56,995 nucleotides of DNA. Source: an uncultured Pelagibacteraceae bacterium (GTDB lineage: Bacteria > Pseudomonadota > Alphaproteobacteria > Pelagibacterales > Pelagibacteraceae). The notes under the pieces are model-generated. The model worked only from the letters and a program-made list of their open reading frames with translations, searched no databases and was not told the origin of the DNA. The position numbers and the translations under genes are program-made. Of the stretch, positions 14,452 through 23,074 are shown in pieces; positions within the stretch are counted from its first letter, which is position 1; every line of letters begins with the position of its first letter. The stretch is from positions 1 through 56,995 of the forward strand of contig CACHOW010000004.1 in the NCBI GenBank assembly GCA_902581695.1, in the 5' to 3' direction.

Positions 14452-15203
14452 CCACCATCAACCAATAACGAAGTTCCAGTAATCATTGAAGCCGCGTCTG
14501 ATGCAAGAAAAACTGCTGCTGTTGCAACATCAGATAATTCTGCAAATCTTCCAAGCGGTATATTTCCCAAAACTTCTCTTTTGAATTTTTTACTTTTTAA
14601 AAACTTACTAGTCATAGGTGTGACTACAAATGTGGGGCAAACGGTATTAACTCTTATATTATATTTGGCAAGATCTATAGACATGCCTTTAGTAAGACCT
14701 TCTAAACCAAACTTTGTCATATTGTATACACTCCTTATTGGTCCACCAACGTGTCCCATTTGGGACGACATATTAACAATAGAGCCACCAATTTTTTTTC
14801 TATTTTTAAGCTTTATCATTTTTAACGCACATAGCTGCGCTAGATTAAAAGTTGCCATAGTATTAATCTTTACAAGATATTCCATATCTTTGGTTTTAAC
14901 TTTTGTGAAATGCTCTGGGATGTTATTTCCAGCATTATTTATTAAGATATCTATTTTAGATTGTTTATTTATAATTTCTTTAATTTTAATATAATTTGTG
15001 ATGTCGCAAACGTAGGATTTACTTTTTGATTTAAATTTTTTTATCTTGCTAGAAACCTCATCCAAATCTTTTTTAGTTCTACTAATTATGATTAGATTTG
15101 CTCCAGCCTCTGCCAAAGCTATTGCACACGCTCTTCCAAGACCTTTTCCAGCACCTGTAACTACAGCAGTTTTATTTTTAAGATTATATTTTTTTAAGAA
15201 CAT
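14436..15203 (-). CDS. Short-chain dehydrogenase/reductase (SDR)
   Basis: A 255-aa classical SDR. The Rossmann motif TGAGKGLGRACAIAL is at residues ~15-30, the NNAG motif is near residue 90, the catalytic Ser is in VNMSSQMG and YNMTK gives the catalytic Y-x-x-x-K; the C-terminus LVDGGWTAK is standard. It resembles gluconate 5-dehydrogenase or 3-oxoacyl-ACP reductase-like enzymes, but the substrate is unknown. It overlaps the TerC gene by one base and the M23 gene by 16, so it belongs to the GMC-TerC-SDR-M23-hydratase operon. Confidence 0.85.
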   Translation of the reverse strand: MFLKKYNLKNKTAVVTGAGKGLGRACAIALAEAGANLIIISRTKKDLDEVSSKIKKFKSKSKSYVCDITNYIKIKEIINKQSKIDILINNAGNNIPEHFTKVKTKDMEYLVKINTMATFNLAQLCALKMIKLKNRKKIGGSIVNMSSQMGHVGGPIRSVYNMTKFGLEGLTKGMSIDLAKYNIRVNTVCPTFVVTPMTSKFLKSKKFKREVLGNIPLGRFAELSDVATAAVFLASDAASMITGTSLLVDGGWTAK

Positions 15204-15796
15204 TACAAAAATAATATTTTAATATCCGTATAAATCAACTCAATAGCAACAAGAAGTATTGCTAATAAACCAGCCCAAGCAATCCATTTGTATTTTTTAA
15301 TCCAATTAGATATTAATGTTGCTGCTGTAGCCATTAAAATTATTGACAAAATAAGACCGAAAACTAACAAACCATAATGGTCTCCTGCTGCACCAGCAAC
15401 ACCTAAAACATTATCTAAACTCATTGTAAAATCTGCCAACAAAATTGTCCAAATAGCTTTTAAAAAACTTGAATTATCAACTTTAATGTTGTCTTCGTGA
15501 TCAACACCTTTAATGACATCTGTATAGAGTTTATAGATTATATACAGAAGAAGTAATCCACCTAATAATCTTAAACCTGTAATTTGTAATAAGTATGCTG
15601 TTAATAAAGTTAAAATTATTCTTAATATTACTGCCCCACCAATACCCCAAAAAATAATTTTTTTTCTTTGTTCTAAAGGAAACTTAGATGCAACCATTCC
15701 AATAATAATTGCATTGTCTCCAGCCAAAACTAGATCAATTAAAATGATTTGAGTTAAAATAGTTAATTGTTCAGGAGAAAATAAATCAATTGGCAT
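15203..15796 (-). CDS. TerC/YjbE-family integral membrane protein
   Basis: A 197-aa protein with 6-7 hydrophobic helices. The family hallmark, acidic residues within membrane helices, is present in IDLVLAGDNAIIIGM near residue 20 and ADFTMSLDNVLGVAGAA near 120. TerC/YjbE-type proteins are linked to metal (manganese) export and loading of exported metalloproteins. Its place between a GMC oxidoreductase (11-bp overlap) and an SDR (1-bp overlap) may only reflect operon packing. Confidence 0.8.
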   Translation of the reverse strand: MPIDLFSPEQLTILTQIILIDLVLAGDNAIIIGMVASKFPLEQRKKIIFWGIGGAVILRIILTLLTAYLLQITGLRLLGGLLLLYIIYKLYTDVIKGVDHEDNIKVDNSSFLKAIWTILLADFTMSLDNVLGVAGAAGDHYGLLVFGLILSIILMATAATLISNWIKKYKWIAWAGLLAILLVAIELIYTDIKILFL

Positions 15797-17390
15797 TACT
15801 TTCTAGTATCATATCTGCGCCTTTTTCTGCAATCATTATTGTTGGTGCATTAGTGTTACCAGATGTAATATTAGGCATTATAGATGCATCTATAACTCTT
15901 AAATTTTGTAAACCATGAACTTTAAGTTCATCGTTGACCACAGAATTTTCATCGTTTCCCATTTTACAAGTACCAACAGGATGGAAAATAGTTTGAGTAA
16001 ATTTACTTCCTTCTTGAACAAGTTCTTCATCTGATTGAAAATTAGAGCCAGGTCTAAGTTCTTCAGGACTATATTTTTTAAATGTTTCAGTATTGAATAC
16101 GATATTTCTTACCAATCTTAGTCCATCTGCAGCTACTTTCCTATCATCATCAGTTGATAAATAGTTCATTTTTATTTTTGGTTTTTCTCTACTATCGCTA
16201 CTTATTATATTAATTTCTCCTCTACTTGTTGGTCTTATGTTTGCGACAGTTGGGGTAAACGCATGAAAATCATGTAATGCTGCACCTCCAAGCTTATCAG
16301 TGCTTATAGGCTGAACATGAAATTGTAAATTAGGAGTATCTCTTGATGTATCACTTTTTGCAAACAAACAAAGTTGACTTGCACCCATTGTCATTGGTCC
16401 AGACCTATTAAATATAAACTCTAAGCCAATCATCAAATTTCCAAATAAACTATTTATCTTTTTATTTAGTGATTTAATATTTTTAACCTTATAGACAGGT
16501 CTAAACATTAGATGGTCTTGCAAATTTTGACCAACACCCTTTAATTCTTTAATCATTTTAATTCCTAAATTTGATAGCTTAGTACCATTACCAACACCGG
16601 ATGTTTGTAAGATTTGAGTAGACCCAATAGACCCAGCACTTAATAAAATTTCTTTATTTACACCGACTATATTGGTCTCACCGCCTTTCCAAAAAGATAC
16701 ACTTACAGCTTTAGTTCCATCAAAGTTTATTTTTTCTACATGACAATTTGTTTCGATCTTTAAATTTTTTCTTTTTTTAATTGGATTTAAATATCCGACT
16801 GCAGCACTACACCTTAGACCGTTTCTTTCAGTAACCTGAAAATAACCACAACCAAAATTATCGCCTTTATTAAAATCATCAATTTTTGGGATTCCCCTTT
16901 CTTCAGCTGCATCCATAAATCTTTCTAGTAAATCTAATTTAATTCTTGGATCAGATACGTACAAAGGGCCATCATCACCATGATATTTGTTTTTGCCTCT
17001 TTCTTGATTTTCTGATTTAATAAAATATGGAAGAACATCTTTCCAACCCCATCCTTTATTTCCTAATTGTCTCCAAATATTATAATCTTGCTCTTGACCT
17101 CTTATATATAACAGACCATTAATTGATGAACTTCCTCCTAAGGTTTTACCTCTAGGGTATGGTATCGATCTATTTGCCATTGTTTCATCTGGCTCTGTTT
17201 TATAACACCAGTCTACTTCTGGATTATGCATTGTTTTGTAATATCCAACTGGAATATGTATCCATGGATTATTATCCTTGCCACCTGCTTCAATCAGCAA
17301 AACTTTATTTTTTGGATCCTCTGTAAGTCTGTTTGCTAAAACACATCCTGCAGATCCAGCTCCAATAATTATAAAGTCGAAGTTTTCCAT
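15786..17390 (-). CDS. GMC-family FAD oxidoreductase (choline/alcohol dehydrogenase-like)
   Basis: A 534-aa flavoenzyme. The N-terminal FAD site is FIIIGAGSAGCVLANRL, with the acidic end of the second strand in LLIEAGG. The two GMC signatures are visible (PRGKTLGGSSSINGLLYIRG and LLSAGSIGSTQILQTSGVG), and the C-terminal active-site region contains FHPVGTCKMG and the NAPTIMIAEKGADMI motif. GMC enzymes oxidise alcohols such as choline or polyethylene-glycol-like compounds to aldehydes. No betaine-aldehyde dehydrogenase is adjacent, so betA is not claimed. It is the first gene of the minus operon and is divergent from the TRAP genes, 124 bp apart, which suggests a shared regulator and a possible link between uptake and oxidation. 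Confidence 0.9.
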   Translation of the reverse strand: MENFDFIIIGAGSAGCVLANRLTEDPKNKVLLIEAGGKDNNPWIHIPVGYYKTMHNPEVDWCYKTEPDETMANRSIPYPRGKTLGGSSSINGLLYIRGQEQDYNIWRQLGNKGWGWKDVLPYFIKSENQERGKNKYHGDDGPLYVSDPRIKLDLLERFMDAAEERGIPKIDDFNKGDNFGCGYFQVTERNGLRCSAAVGYLNPIKKRKNLKIETNCHVEKINFDGTKAVSVSFWKGGETNIVGVNKEILLSAGSIGSTQILQTSGVGNGTKLSNLGIKMIKELKGVGQNLQDHLMFRPVYKVKNIKSLNKKINSLFGNLMIGLEFIFNRSGPMTMGASQLCLFAKSDTSRDTPNLQFHVQPISTDKLGGAALHDFHAFTPTVANIRPTSRGEINIISSDSREKPKIKMNYLSTDDDRKVAADGLRLVRNIVFNTETFKKYSPEELRPGSNFQSDEELVQEGSKFTQTIFHPVGTCKMGNDENSVVNDELKVHGLQNLRVIDASIMPNITSGNTNAPTIMIAEKGADMILESNAN

Positions 17391-17514
17391 TTATAGTTGA
17401 ATAGTTATTTTATATTTAATTGTTTATACTTAAAATTGCTCAATTGTCACTTGTGTCAGCTTTATTTTTCTGGTTGTATGCTCTCGTTATAATTAACTAA
17501 CAAGAGGAAAAATA
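17391..17514. promoter_or_regulatory. Divergent GMC / TRAP promoter region
   Basis: 124 bp between divergent starts. On the plus strand a perfect -10 hexamer TATAAT lies at 17488-17493, with only a T-rich stretch at the -35 distance. AAGAGGA at about 17502 is a good ribosome binding site for dctP, giving a short leader. The sequence around 17440-17460 has repeated TTG/CAA words that could be an operator, but no clean palindrome. Confidence 0.5.
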
Positions 17515-18609
17515 ATGAAAAAAATCATTTCAATGTTATTTGCAACTGTTTTAGTACTAGGATTTGTTTCTAATGCTAATGCTGCAAAAACACTAAAATG
17601 TCAGACAGTTCTTAACACAAAAGCTGATGAAGTTAAGATGTTAAAGGACTTTACTGATACAGTGACTGAATTAACGAGTGGATCGTTAAAGTTTGAAATA
17701 CTTCCTGCGGGTGCTGTTGTTGGAGTTAAAGAAACTCTAGATGCAGTTGATAAAGGATTGATCGATTGTGGATTCGCATGGACTCACTATTGGTCAGGTG
17801 ATCACCCTGCTGCTATGTTATTTGGTTCGCCAGTAGCTGGTGGTGGAGTTGGTATAGACAACTTAGCTTTCTTATCCTGGTTCCAATACGGTGGTGGTAA
17901 AGAATTATACGACCAACTTTGGAAAGAAATGGGAAGAGACATCAAAGGATTTATGCTTCAACCAGTCGGACCAGAGGCTTTAGGTTGGTTTCCAAAACCA
18001 ATTAAAGATATGGCTGACTTTAGAAAATATAAGTTCAGAACTCCTCCAGGGATTCCAGGACAAACTTACAAAGACATTGGTATTGCATCTGTAGCAATGG
18101 GTGGTGGAGATATTCTACCAGCTTTAGAAGCAGGTACAATCGATGCTGCTGAATGGTGTTGTCCAAAACCAGATATGGTATTTGGTTTCCAAAAAGTATT
18201 AAAGCACTATTACCTACAAGGTTTACACCAAGTAGTTGTTAATGCTGACTTTTACATTACTGGAAAAACTTATAAAGCAATGAGTGCTCATGAGAAAAAA
18301 TCTCTAGAAGTTGCAGCTAATGCTTCATTAGCTAAATCTTTAAGTTATAGAATCTATGAAAACGGAAAAGCTTTACAACAATTAACTACTAAGCATGGAG
18401 TAATATTAGAAGATACTCCATCTGACTACTTTGTAGAATATATGGCAGCTGCAAAAGCTACATTGAATAAAAATGCTGAGAAAAATAAATTTTTCAAAAA
18501 AGTATATGATTCAATGAAAGATTTTGCTGATGTTGCTGTTCCATTCTGGAGTGGTGCTCAAATGTCTAATGCGAAGCTAGGAATGGCTCACGCAGCAACA
18601 TTAAAGTAA
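17515..18609 (+). CDS. TRAP transporter substrate-binding protein (DctP/TakP type)
   Basis: A 364-aa periplasmic binding protein with signal peptide MKKIISMLFATVLVLGFVSN, cleaved after NANA. The body fits the DctP family, closest by eye to the TakP/FcbT-like branch for keto acids and other carboxylates: an Arg-containing FRKYKFRTPPGIPGQTYK, GGGDILPALEAGTIDAAEW and the GYP-like PWF elements. It delivers an organic anion, probably a carboxylate, to the DctQM membrane unit. A strong hairpin terminator separates it from dctQ, so it should be made in excess over the permease. The substrate is unknown; linkage to the GMC oxidoreductase, NCS1 permease and SDR is suggestive. Confidence 0.9.
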   Translation: MKKIISMLFATVLVLGFVSNANAAKTLKCQTVLNTKADEVKMLKDFTDTVTELTSGSLKFEILPAGAVVGVKETLDAVDKGLIDCGFAWTHYWSGDHPAAMLFGSPVAGGGVGIDNLAFLSWFQYGGGKELYDQLWKEMGRDIKGFMLQPVGPEALGWFPKPIKDMADFRKYKFRTPPGIPGQTYKDIGIASVAMGGGDILPALEAGTIDAAEWCCPKPDMVFGFQKVLKHYYLQGLHQVVVNADFYITGKTYKAMSAHEKKSLEVAANASLAKSLSYRIYENGKALQQLTTKHGVILEDTPSDYFVEYMAAAKATLNKNAEKNKFFKKVYDSMKDFADVAVPFWSGAQMSNAKLGMAHAATLK

Positions 18610-18630
18610 TCAGTAATTAATCTTTATATT

Positions 18631-18668
18631 TTAGAGCGGACTTTTGTAGTCCGCTCTAATTTTTTTTT
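18631..18668 (+). terminator. Intrinsic terminator between dctP and dctQM
   Basis: A perfect 12-bp stem (TTAGAGCGGACT / AGTCCGCTCTAA) with a 5-nt loop TTTGT is followed by nine T. It is the clearest intrinsic terminator in the window. Partial read-through would still feed dctQM, which has no obvious promoter in the 11 bp that follow. Confidence 0.9.
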
Positions 18669-18679
18669 ACATAGAATTT

Positions 18680-19294
18680 ATGACTGACGAACCATCAAAA
18701 TTAGATATTTCAGATGAAATGATTGCCGAAAGGCGAGGTGGTTCAGGTAATATGCCAGATGATATGCCATCATGGATGGCAAAATCTATTATTAATATAG
18801 ATAAATTTAGCAAATGGGTTGGAAATATAGTTTGCTGGATTTTAATGCCATTAATTTTTGCGATGACTTATGAAGTTCTTGCAAGAAAGTTATTTTTAGC
18901 TCCTACTATTTGGGCATATGATATAAGTAGATTTTTGTATGGGGCTCTTTTTATGTTGGGAGCAGGATATGCCCTTTCAAGAGGAGTTCATATTAGAGCT
19001 GATTTTTTGTATAGAAATTTTAAAACGAAAACTCAGGGAAAAATAGACTTCTGGTTATATCTTTTATTCTATTTTCCTGGTCTTGTCGTTTTCCTTTATA
19101 TGACAATTGGATATGTAGGTGAATCTATTCAGAGAGGTGAAAGAGGAATGGATACTACTTGGATGCCATATATGTGGCCGATAAAAACTTGTTTATTAAT
19201 TGGAATAATATTTTTACTTATTCAAGGAATTTCAGAATTATTTAAAAGCTATTGGGCTGCTAAAAAAGGTGAATGGCCAGGAGAGTCTAAATGA
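18680..19294 (+). CDS. TRAP transporter small permease (DctQ type)
   Basis: A 204-aa inner-membrane protein with four helices after a ~45-aa polar N-terminal extension containing GGSGNMPDDMPSWM. Typical DctQ features are the first helix IVCWILMPLIFAMTYEVLARK, the motif YDISRFLYGALFMLGAGYALSRGVHIRADF and the closing helix near the C-terminus. It pairs with DctM (overlap of 4 bp) to form the sodium-driven uptake unit. Transcription must come through the preceding terminator or from within the dctP 3' region. Confidence 0.9.
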   Translation: MTDEPSKLDISDEMIAERRGGSGNMPDDMPSWMAKSIINIDKFSKWVGNIVCWILMPLIFAMTYEVLARKLFLAPTIWAYDISRFLYGALFMLGAGYALSRGVHIRADFLYRNFKTKTQGKIDFWLYLLFYFPGLVVFLYMTIGYVGESIQRGERGMDTTWMPYMWPIKTCLLIGIIFLLIQGISELFKSYWAAKKGEWPGESK

Positions 19295-20625
19295 TTGCTG
19301 AATTTATGGATCCAGCAATATTAGGTTTCATTCTCGTAGGTGTAATGCTTTTTGCAATTTTTGTTGGATTTCCAATATCATTCACATTGATATTTTTAGG
19401 ATTTGTATTTGGTTACTTAGGTTTTGGAAAATTAGTTTTCTATTTAATGACTCTTCAATTCTCCATGGTAATGACAGAACAAACTCTTGCCGCTGTTCCA
19501 CTCTTTGTTTTTATGGGGATAATGATGGAGCAAGCTGGATTAATGGAGAGATTATTTTCTGCATTTCAATTAATGTTAGCTAAAGTTAGGGGCTCTTTAT
19601 ACTATGCTGTTTTGTTTGTTTCTGTGATATTCGCAGCTGCCACAGGAATTGTAGGTGCATCAGTAACAATTCTTGGAATAATGGCTGCAAAGTCAATGAA
19701 TAGATCAGGCTATGATGTCAGACTTGCAGCTGGAACAATAACAGCTGGTGGAACTTTAGGAATTTTAATTCCTCCAAGCATTATGCTTGTAGTTATGGGC
19801 CCTATAATGGAAATACCAGTAATTGATTTGTTTGCAGCTGCTATTTTTCCTGGAATTCTTTTAGCAACTTTGTATGCAGCTTACACAACAATTAGATGCA
19901 TGATTAATCCAAAATTAGGTCCAATTTTACCTGAAGATATGAGAGCAGCAAGTATGAAAGAAGTATGGATAGAATTCTTTTTAGGATTGGTCCCACCTGC
20001 TGCATTAGTTTTTGCTGCATTAGGAAGTATCTTATTTGGATTTGCAACCCCAACAGAGGCTGCAGGTTGTGGTGCAATGGGCGCTTTATTACTTTCTTTA
20101 GCTTACAAAAAATTAACTTTATCTAAATTACAAGAAGCCTTAGTTAAGACATTAGAAATTACAGCTTTGATAATGGTTTTAGTGGCTGCTTCTAATTTCT
20201 TTGGAGCTGTATTTGCTCGATTAGGAACTCCAACATTACTGACTGAGTTTTTATTAGGCTTGGAGATGAATAAGTATTTAATTCTCGCAATGATAATGGT
20301 TATGATTTTTTTATTAGGATGGCCATTGGAGTGGGTGCCTATTGTAATGATAATAATACCAATAATTTTACCTTTGGTAGAAGCGCTTGGCTTTAATTTA
20401 ACTTGGTTTGCAATATTGGTAGCTGTAAACTTACAAACCGCCTGGTTGTCACCTCCAGTAGCACTTTCAGCATATTTTTTAAAAGGTGTAGTGCCTGAAT
20501 GGGATTTGAAAGATATATATTATGGAATGATGCAGTTTATGGTCTTACAGGTCATAGGTTTGATTCTAATAATTGTATTTCCTCAAATTGCTCTTTGGCT
20601 GCCAACTCTCTTATATGGACAGTAA
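19291..20625 (+). CDS. TRAP transporter large permease (DctM type)
   Basis: A 444-aa protein with about 12 hydrophobic segments, the transport subunit of the TRAP system. Family features include the N-terminal FVGFPISFTLIFLGF, VPLFVFMGIMMEQAG, GTLGILIPPSIMLVVMGPIM near residue 150 and TPTEAAGCGAMGALLL near residue 250. The start ATGATTG overlaps the dctQ stop by 4 bp, implying coupled translation. Sodium coupling is the known family mechanism. Confidence 0.95.
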   Translation: MIAEFMDPAILGFILVGVMLFAIFVGFPISFTLIFLGFVFGYLGFGKLVFYLMTLQFSMVMTEQTLAAVPLFVFMGIMMEQAGLMERLFSAFQLMLAKVRGSLYYAVLFVSVIFAAATGIVGASVTILGIMAAKSMNRSGYDVRLAAGTITAGGTLGILIPPSIMLVVMGPIMEIPVIDLFAAAIFPGILLATLYAAYTTIRCMINPKLGPILPEDMRAASMKEVWIEFFLGLVPPAALVFAALGSILFGFATPTEAAGCGAMGALLLSLAYKKLTLSKLQEALVKTLEITALIMVLVAASNFFGAVFARLGTPTLLTEFLLGLEMNKYLILAMIMVMIFLLGWPLEWVPIVMIIIPIILPLVEALGFNLTWFAILVAVNLQTAWLSPPVALSAYFLKGVVPEWDLKDIYYGMMQFMVLQVIGLILIIVFPQIALWLPTLLYGQ

Positions 20626-20650
20626 TTAATTTAAGTTTTATATTGTACAA

Positions 20651-22108
20651 GTGAGTCAACAAGAATCAAAAAAAACGCTTATTAATTGGGATTTAGTCTC
20701 TGTTAATCCAAATGACAAGAATTGGGATTGGAAAGATTTATTTTACTTTTGGGGAGTAAATATACAAAGTGTAATTGGTTTTTCTTTAATTTCATCTTTA
20801 TATCTTGTTTATAATTTAAATATATTTATAGTTTTTTTTGGTACATTATTAGGTTCTTTATTAGTTTATTTTTTCTCGAATTGGATAGGAGGACCTTCCC
20901 AAAAATTTGGATTACCTTTCGTTGTATTATTAAGATCTTCCCTTGGAGTCAAAGGCGCTAAATATTTAGGATTATTGAGAACTTTTGTGGGAATTTTTAT
21001 GTTTGGAATTCAAACATATTTTTTATCAAAAGGTTTTGTATATTTAATAAGAGTTTTATTATTTTCATTTGAGCCATCAATTTTAGATAATGATATTTTC
21101 TTAATATTTTTTTTAGGTCTTAATATATTAGATTGGATTTCAATTATATTAGCAATCGTAATTCAAGTTTTTCTATTTAGTGTTGGAATGATATTTAATA
21201 AAAAATTAATTAAATTTTCAGCAATAACAGTTTATACGGGGATCATTATGTGTTTTTTAATAGTCTTGTTAAATGATGTAAAAATTTCTTCAGCTTCTTT
21301 TGTAAACTCTCTTGAATTTCAAAATATATTTAATCAAAAAAATTTAACTCCTTTGTTAACTGTAACAGGTACTGTTTTCGCATATTTCTCAATAGTTATT
21401 CTGAGTTTTGGAGATTTTACTCGTTATGTTAAAAATAAGAATGAACTAAAAAAAGGTAATTTAAGTTTATTATTAAATTTAATTATTTTTTCATTTTTAG
21501 CTCTATTTATCGTTACTGGAGCTGATGCATTTTTGAACAAAGAACCAGAAAATTTATCTAGAATACTTACAAATCCAACTGATATCATTGGAAAATCAAA
21601 TAATTTACTTATAACAAGTTTAGTACTAATCTTTATAATTATTGCCTCAGCATCGAGCAATCTAATAGCCAACTTTATTCCCTCTCAATATACTTTAATA
21701 AATTTTATTCCATCATCAATATCTTTAAAAAGTGCAAGCTTTATAATAGGATTGTTAGGTTTTTTAGTTGGAATATTTTGGTTAACTTATTTAAGTCAAA
21801 TTGGAATACTATCTTTAATAGATACATTTGGATCATTTTTTGGACCATTATTTGGACTTATGATTTCAGATTTTTATTTCATTCAAAATGGAAAACTTAA
21901 TAATAAAGATATTTACTCATTAGAAAAAGATGGAGATTATTATTATTCAGCTGGATGGCATCTTAAAGGAGTTTATTCATTAATTTTAGGTTTTATTTTT
22001 GCTGCATCAACTATTTGGAACTCAAGTTTAATATTTTTACAGTCTTTCTCATGGATTATAGGAGCACTTATCACAGCAATTGTATATTATTTATTAGCAA
22101 GAGATTAA
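20651..22108 (+). CDS. NCS1-family nucleobase/hydantoin/allantoin-type permease
   Basis: A 485-aa, 12-helix transporter of the NCS1 (cytosine, uracil, allantoin, hydantoin) family. It begins with GTG, giving MSQQESKKTLINWDLVSVNP, and shows the family's N-terminal W-K-D-x-F-x-F-W-G-V-N block, IGGPSQKFGLPFVVLLRSSLG at helix 2-3, and SFGDFTRYVKNKNELKKGN near residue 250 (P-D/G-D-F-S-R-Y type motif). The ligand cannot be assigned. It is 25 bp after the TRAP large permease and 4 bp before an SDR, so all are probably one transcript; a purine- or pyrimidine-related nitrogen compound is possible. Confidence 0.85.
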   Translation: MSQQESKKTLINWDLVSVNPNDKNWDWKDLFYFWGVNIQSVIGFSLISSLYLVYNLNIFIVFFGTLLGSLLVYFFSNWIGGPSQKFGLPFVVLLRSSLGVKGAKYLGLLRTFVGIFMFGIQTYFLSKGFVYLIRVLLFSFEPSILDNDIFLIFFLGLNILDWISIILAIVIQVFLFSVGMIFNKKLIKFSAITVYTGIIMCFLIVLLNDVKISSASFVNSLEFQNIFNQKNLTPLLTVTGTVFAYFSIVILSFGDFTRYVKNKNELKKGNLSLLLNLIIFSFLALFIVTGADAFLNKEPENLSRILTNPTDIIGKSNNLLITSLVLIFIIIASASSNLIANFIPSQYTLINFIPSSISLKSASFIIGLLGFLVGIFWLTYLSQIGILSLIDTFGSFFGPLFGLMISDFYFIQNGKLNNKDIYSLEKDGDYYYSAGWHLKGVYSLILGFIFAASTIWNSSLIFLQSFSWIIGALITAIVYYLLARD

Positions 22109-22112
22109 TTTA

Positions 22113-22865
22113 ATGGTCAAAAATGAATATAATTTTAAAAACAGAACTGCCTTAATAACAGGTGGTGCTCAGGGTTTTGGTTTGGATATTGCTAAAAGAT
22201 TTTTAAACTCAGGTGCTAAAGTGATTATTTGGGATATTGATGCTAAACTTTTAGATATAGTAAAAAAAGATATTAAAAATGAGAATTTAAGCTCTGATAT
22301 TGTTGATGTTTCTAATTACGAAGAGGTTGAGATAGCTACTTTAAAAATTTTAAAAAATTCAAACATAGACGTTCTTATTAATAATGCTGGAATTACTGGG
22401 CCAACAGAGCCTTTATGGGAATATGATGTAGAAATGTGGAATAAGATTATAGAAATCAACTTATTTGGAACATTCAATTGTTGTAAAGCTGTAGTACCTA
22501 ATATGATTGAAAATAATTATGGAAGAATAGTAAATGTTGCATCAGTTGCTGGAAAAGATGGCAATGCTAATGCAAGCGCATATAGTGCTGCAAAAGCAGG
22601 TGCAATCGGACTAACAAAATCACTTGGAAAAGAATTGGCTGACAAAAATATAGCAGTCAACGCTGTAACTCCAGCAGGAGCTAAAACACGTATTTTAGAT
22701 CAAATGAGCAAAGAACACGTTCAAAAAATGCTATCAAAAGTTCCTAGAGGTAGATTTCTAGAAGTTTATGAATTTACCTCATTAGTTTGTTGGCTTTCAT
22801 CAGAAGAAAACACTTTTTCAACAGCTGCGGTATTTGATATAAGTGGTGGTCGTTCGACCTATTAA
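22113..22865 (+). CDS. Short-chain dehydrogenase/reductase (SDR)
   Basis: A 250-aa classical SDR. Cofactor motif TGGAQGFGLDIAKRF is followed by D-x-D in IWDIDAKLLD, which suggests NAD preference, then NNAGITGP, Ser in NVASVAG and YSAAKAG for the Y-x-x-x-K pair. It resembles gluconate 5-dehydrogenase or 3-oxoacyl-ACP reductase-like members; substrate unknown. Last gene of the TRAP-NCS1-SDR unit. Its stop overlaps a convergent 45-aa peptide gene by 4 bp. Confidence 0.85.
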   Translation: MVKNEYNFKNRTALITGGAQGFGLDIAKRFLNSGAKVIIWDIDAKLLDIVKKDIKNENLSSDIVDVSNYEEVEIATLKILKNSNIDVLINNAGITGPTEPLWEYDVEMWNKIIEINLFGTFNCCKAVVPNMIENNYGRIVNVASVAGKDGNANASAYSAAKAGAIGLTKSLGKELADKNIAVNAVTPAGAKTRILDQMSKEHVQKMLSKVPRGRFLEVYEFTSLVCWLSSEENTFSTAAVFDISGGRSTY

Positions 22866-22999
22866 CCACCTAGTTTTTGCTCAACTGAATTAATATTATT
22901 AGTTTTAGCTCTACTGAATTTTATATCTTTGGACATAACTGGTAAAAAAATCATTATTGACCAGTAAATAAGTAATAAAAATATGGAAATTGTCTTCAT
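22862..22999 (-). CDS. 45-aa single-pass membrane peptide
   Basis: Read from the minus strand; not in the track. ATG then MKTISIFLLLIYWSIMIFLP as a membrane helix, followed by a basic polar tail (SKDIKFSRAKTNNINSVEQK) ending GG. It fills the gap between the SDR and the DUF3047 gene, overlapping the SDR stop by 4 bp. It resembles the 39-aa peptide at 12746 in layout only. A coding assignment is plausible but unproven. Confidence 0.45.
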   Translation of the reverse strand: MKTISIFLLLIYWSIMIFLPVMSKDIKFSRAKTNNINSVEQKLGG

Positions 23000-23074
23000 A
23001 TTATTGATTTAGAGCTTAAAGTTGATTTTTGAATGTTTAAATTTTGTCAAAATAATGTATTAACAAATTTTTTT

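Noticed and set aside
14581-14994. Plus-strand 137-aa ORF inside the SDR
   Set aside because: Complement of a clear SDR with all motifs; no start signal or family resemblance.
15786-17390. Calling the GMC enzyme choline dehydrogenase (betA)
   Set aside because: Motifs are common to the GMC family and no betaine-aldehyde dehydrogenase or choline transporter is adjacent.
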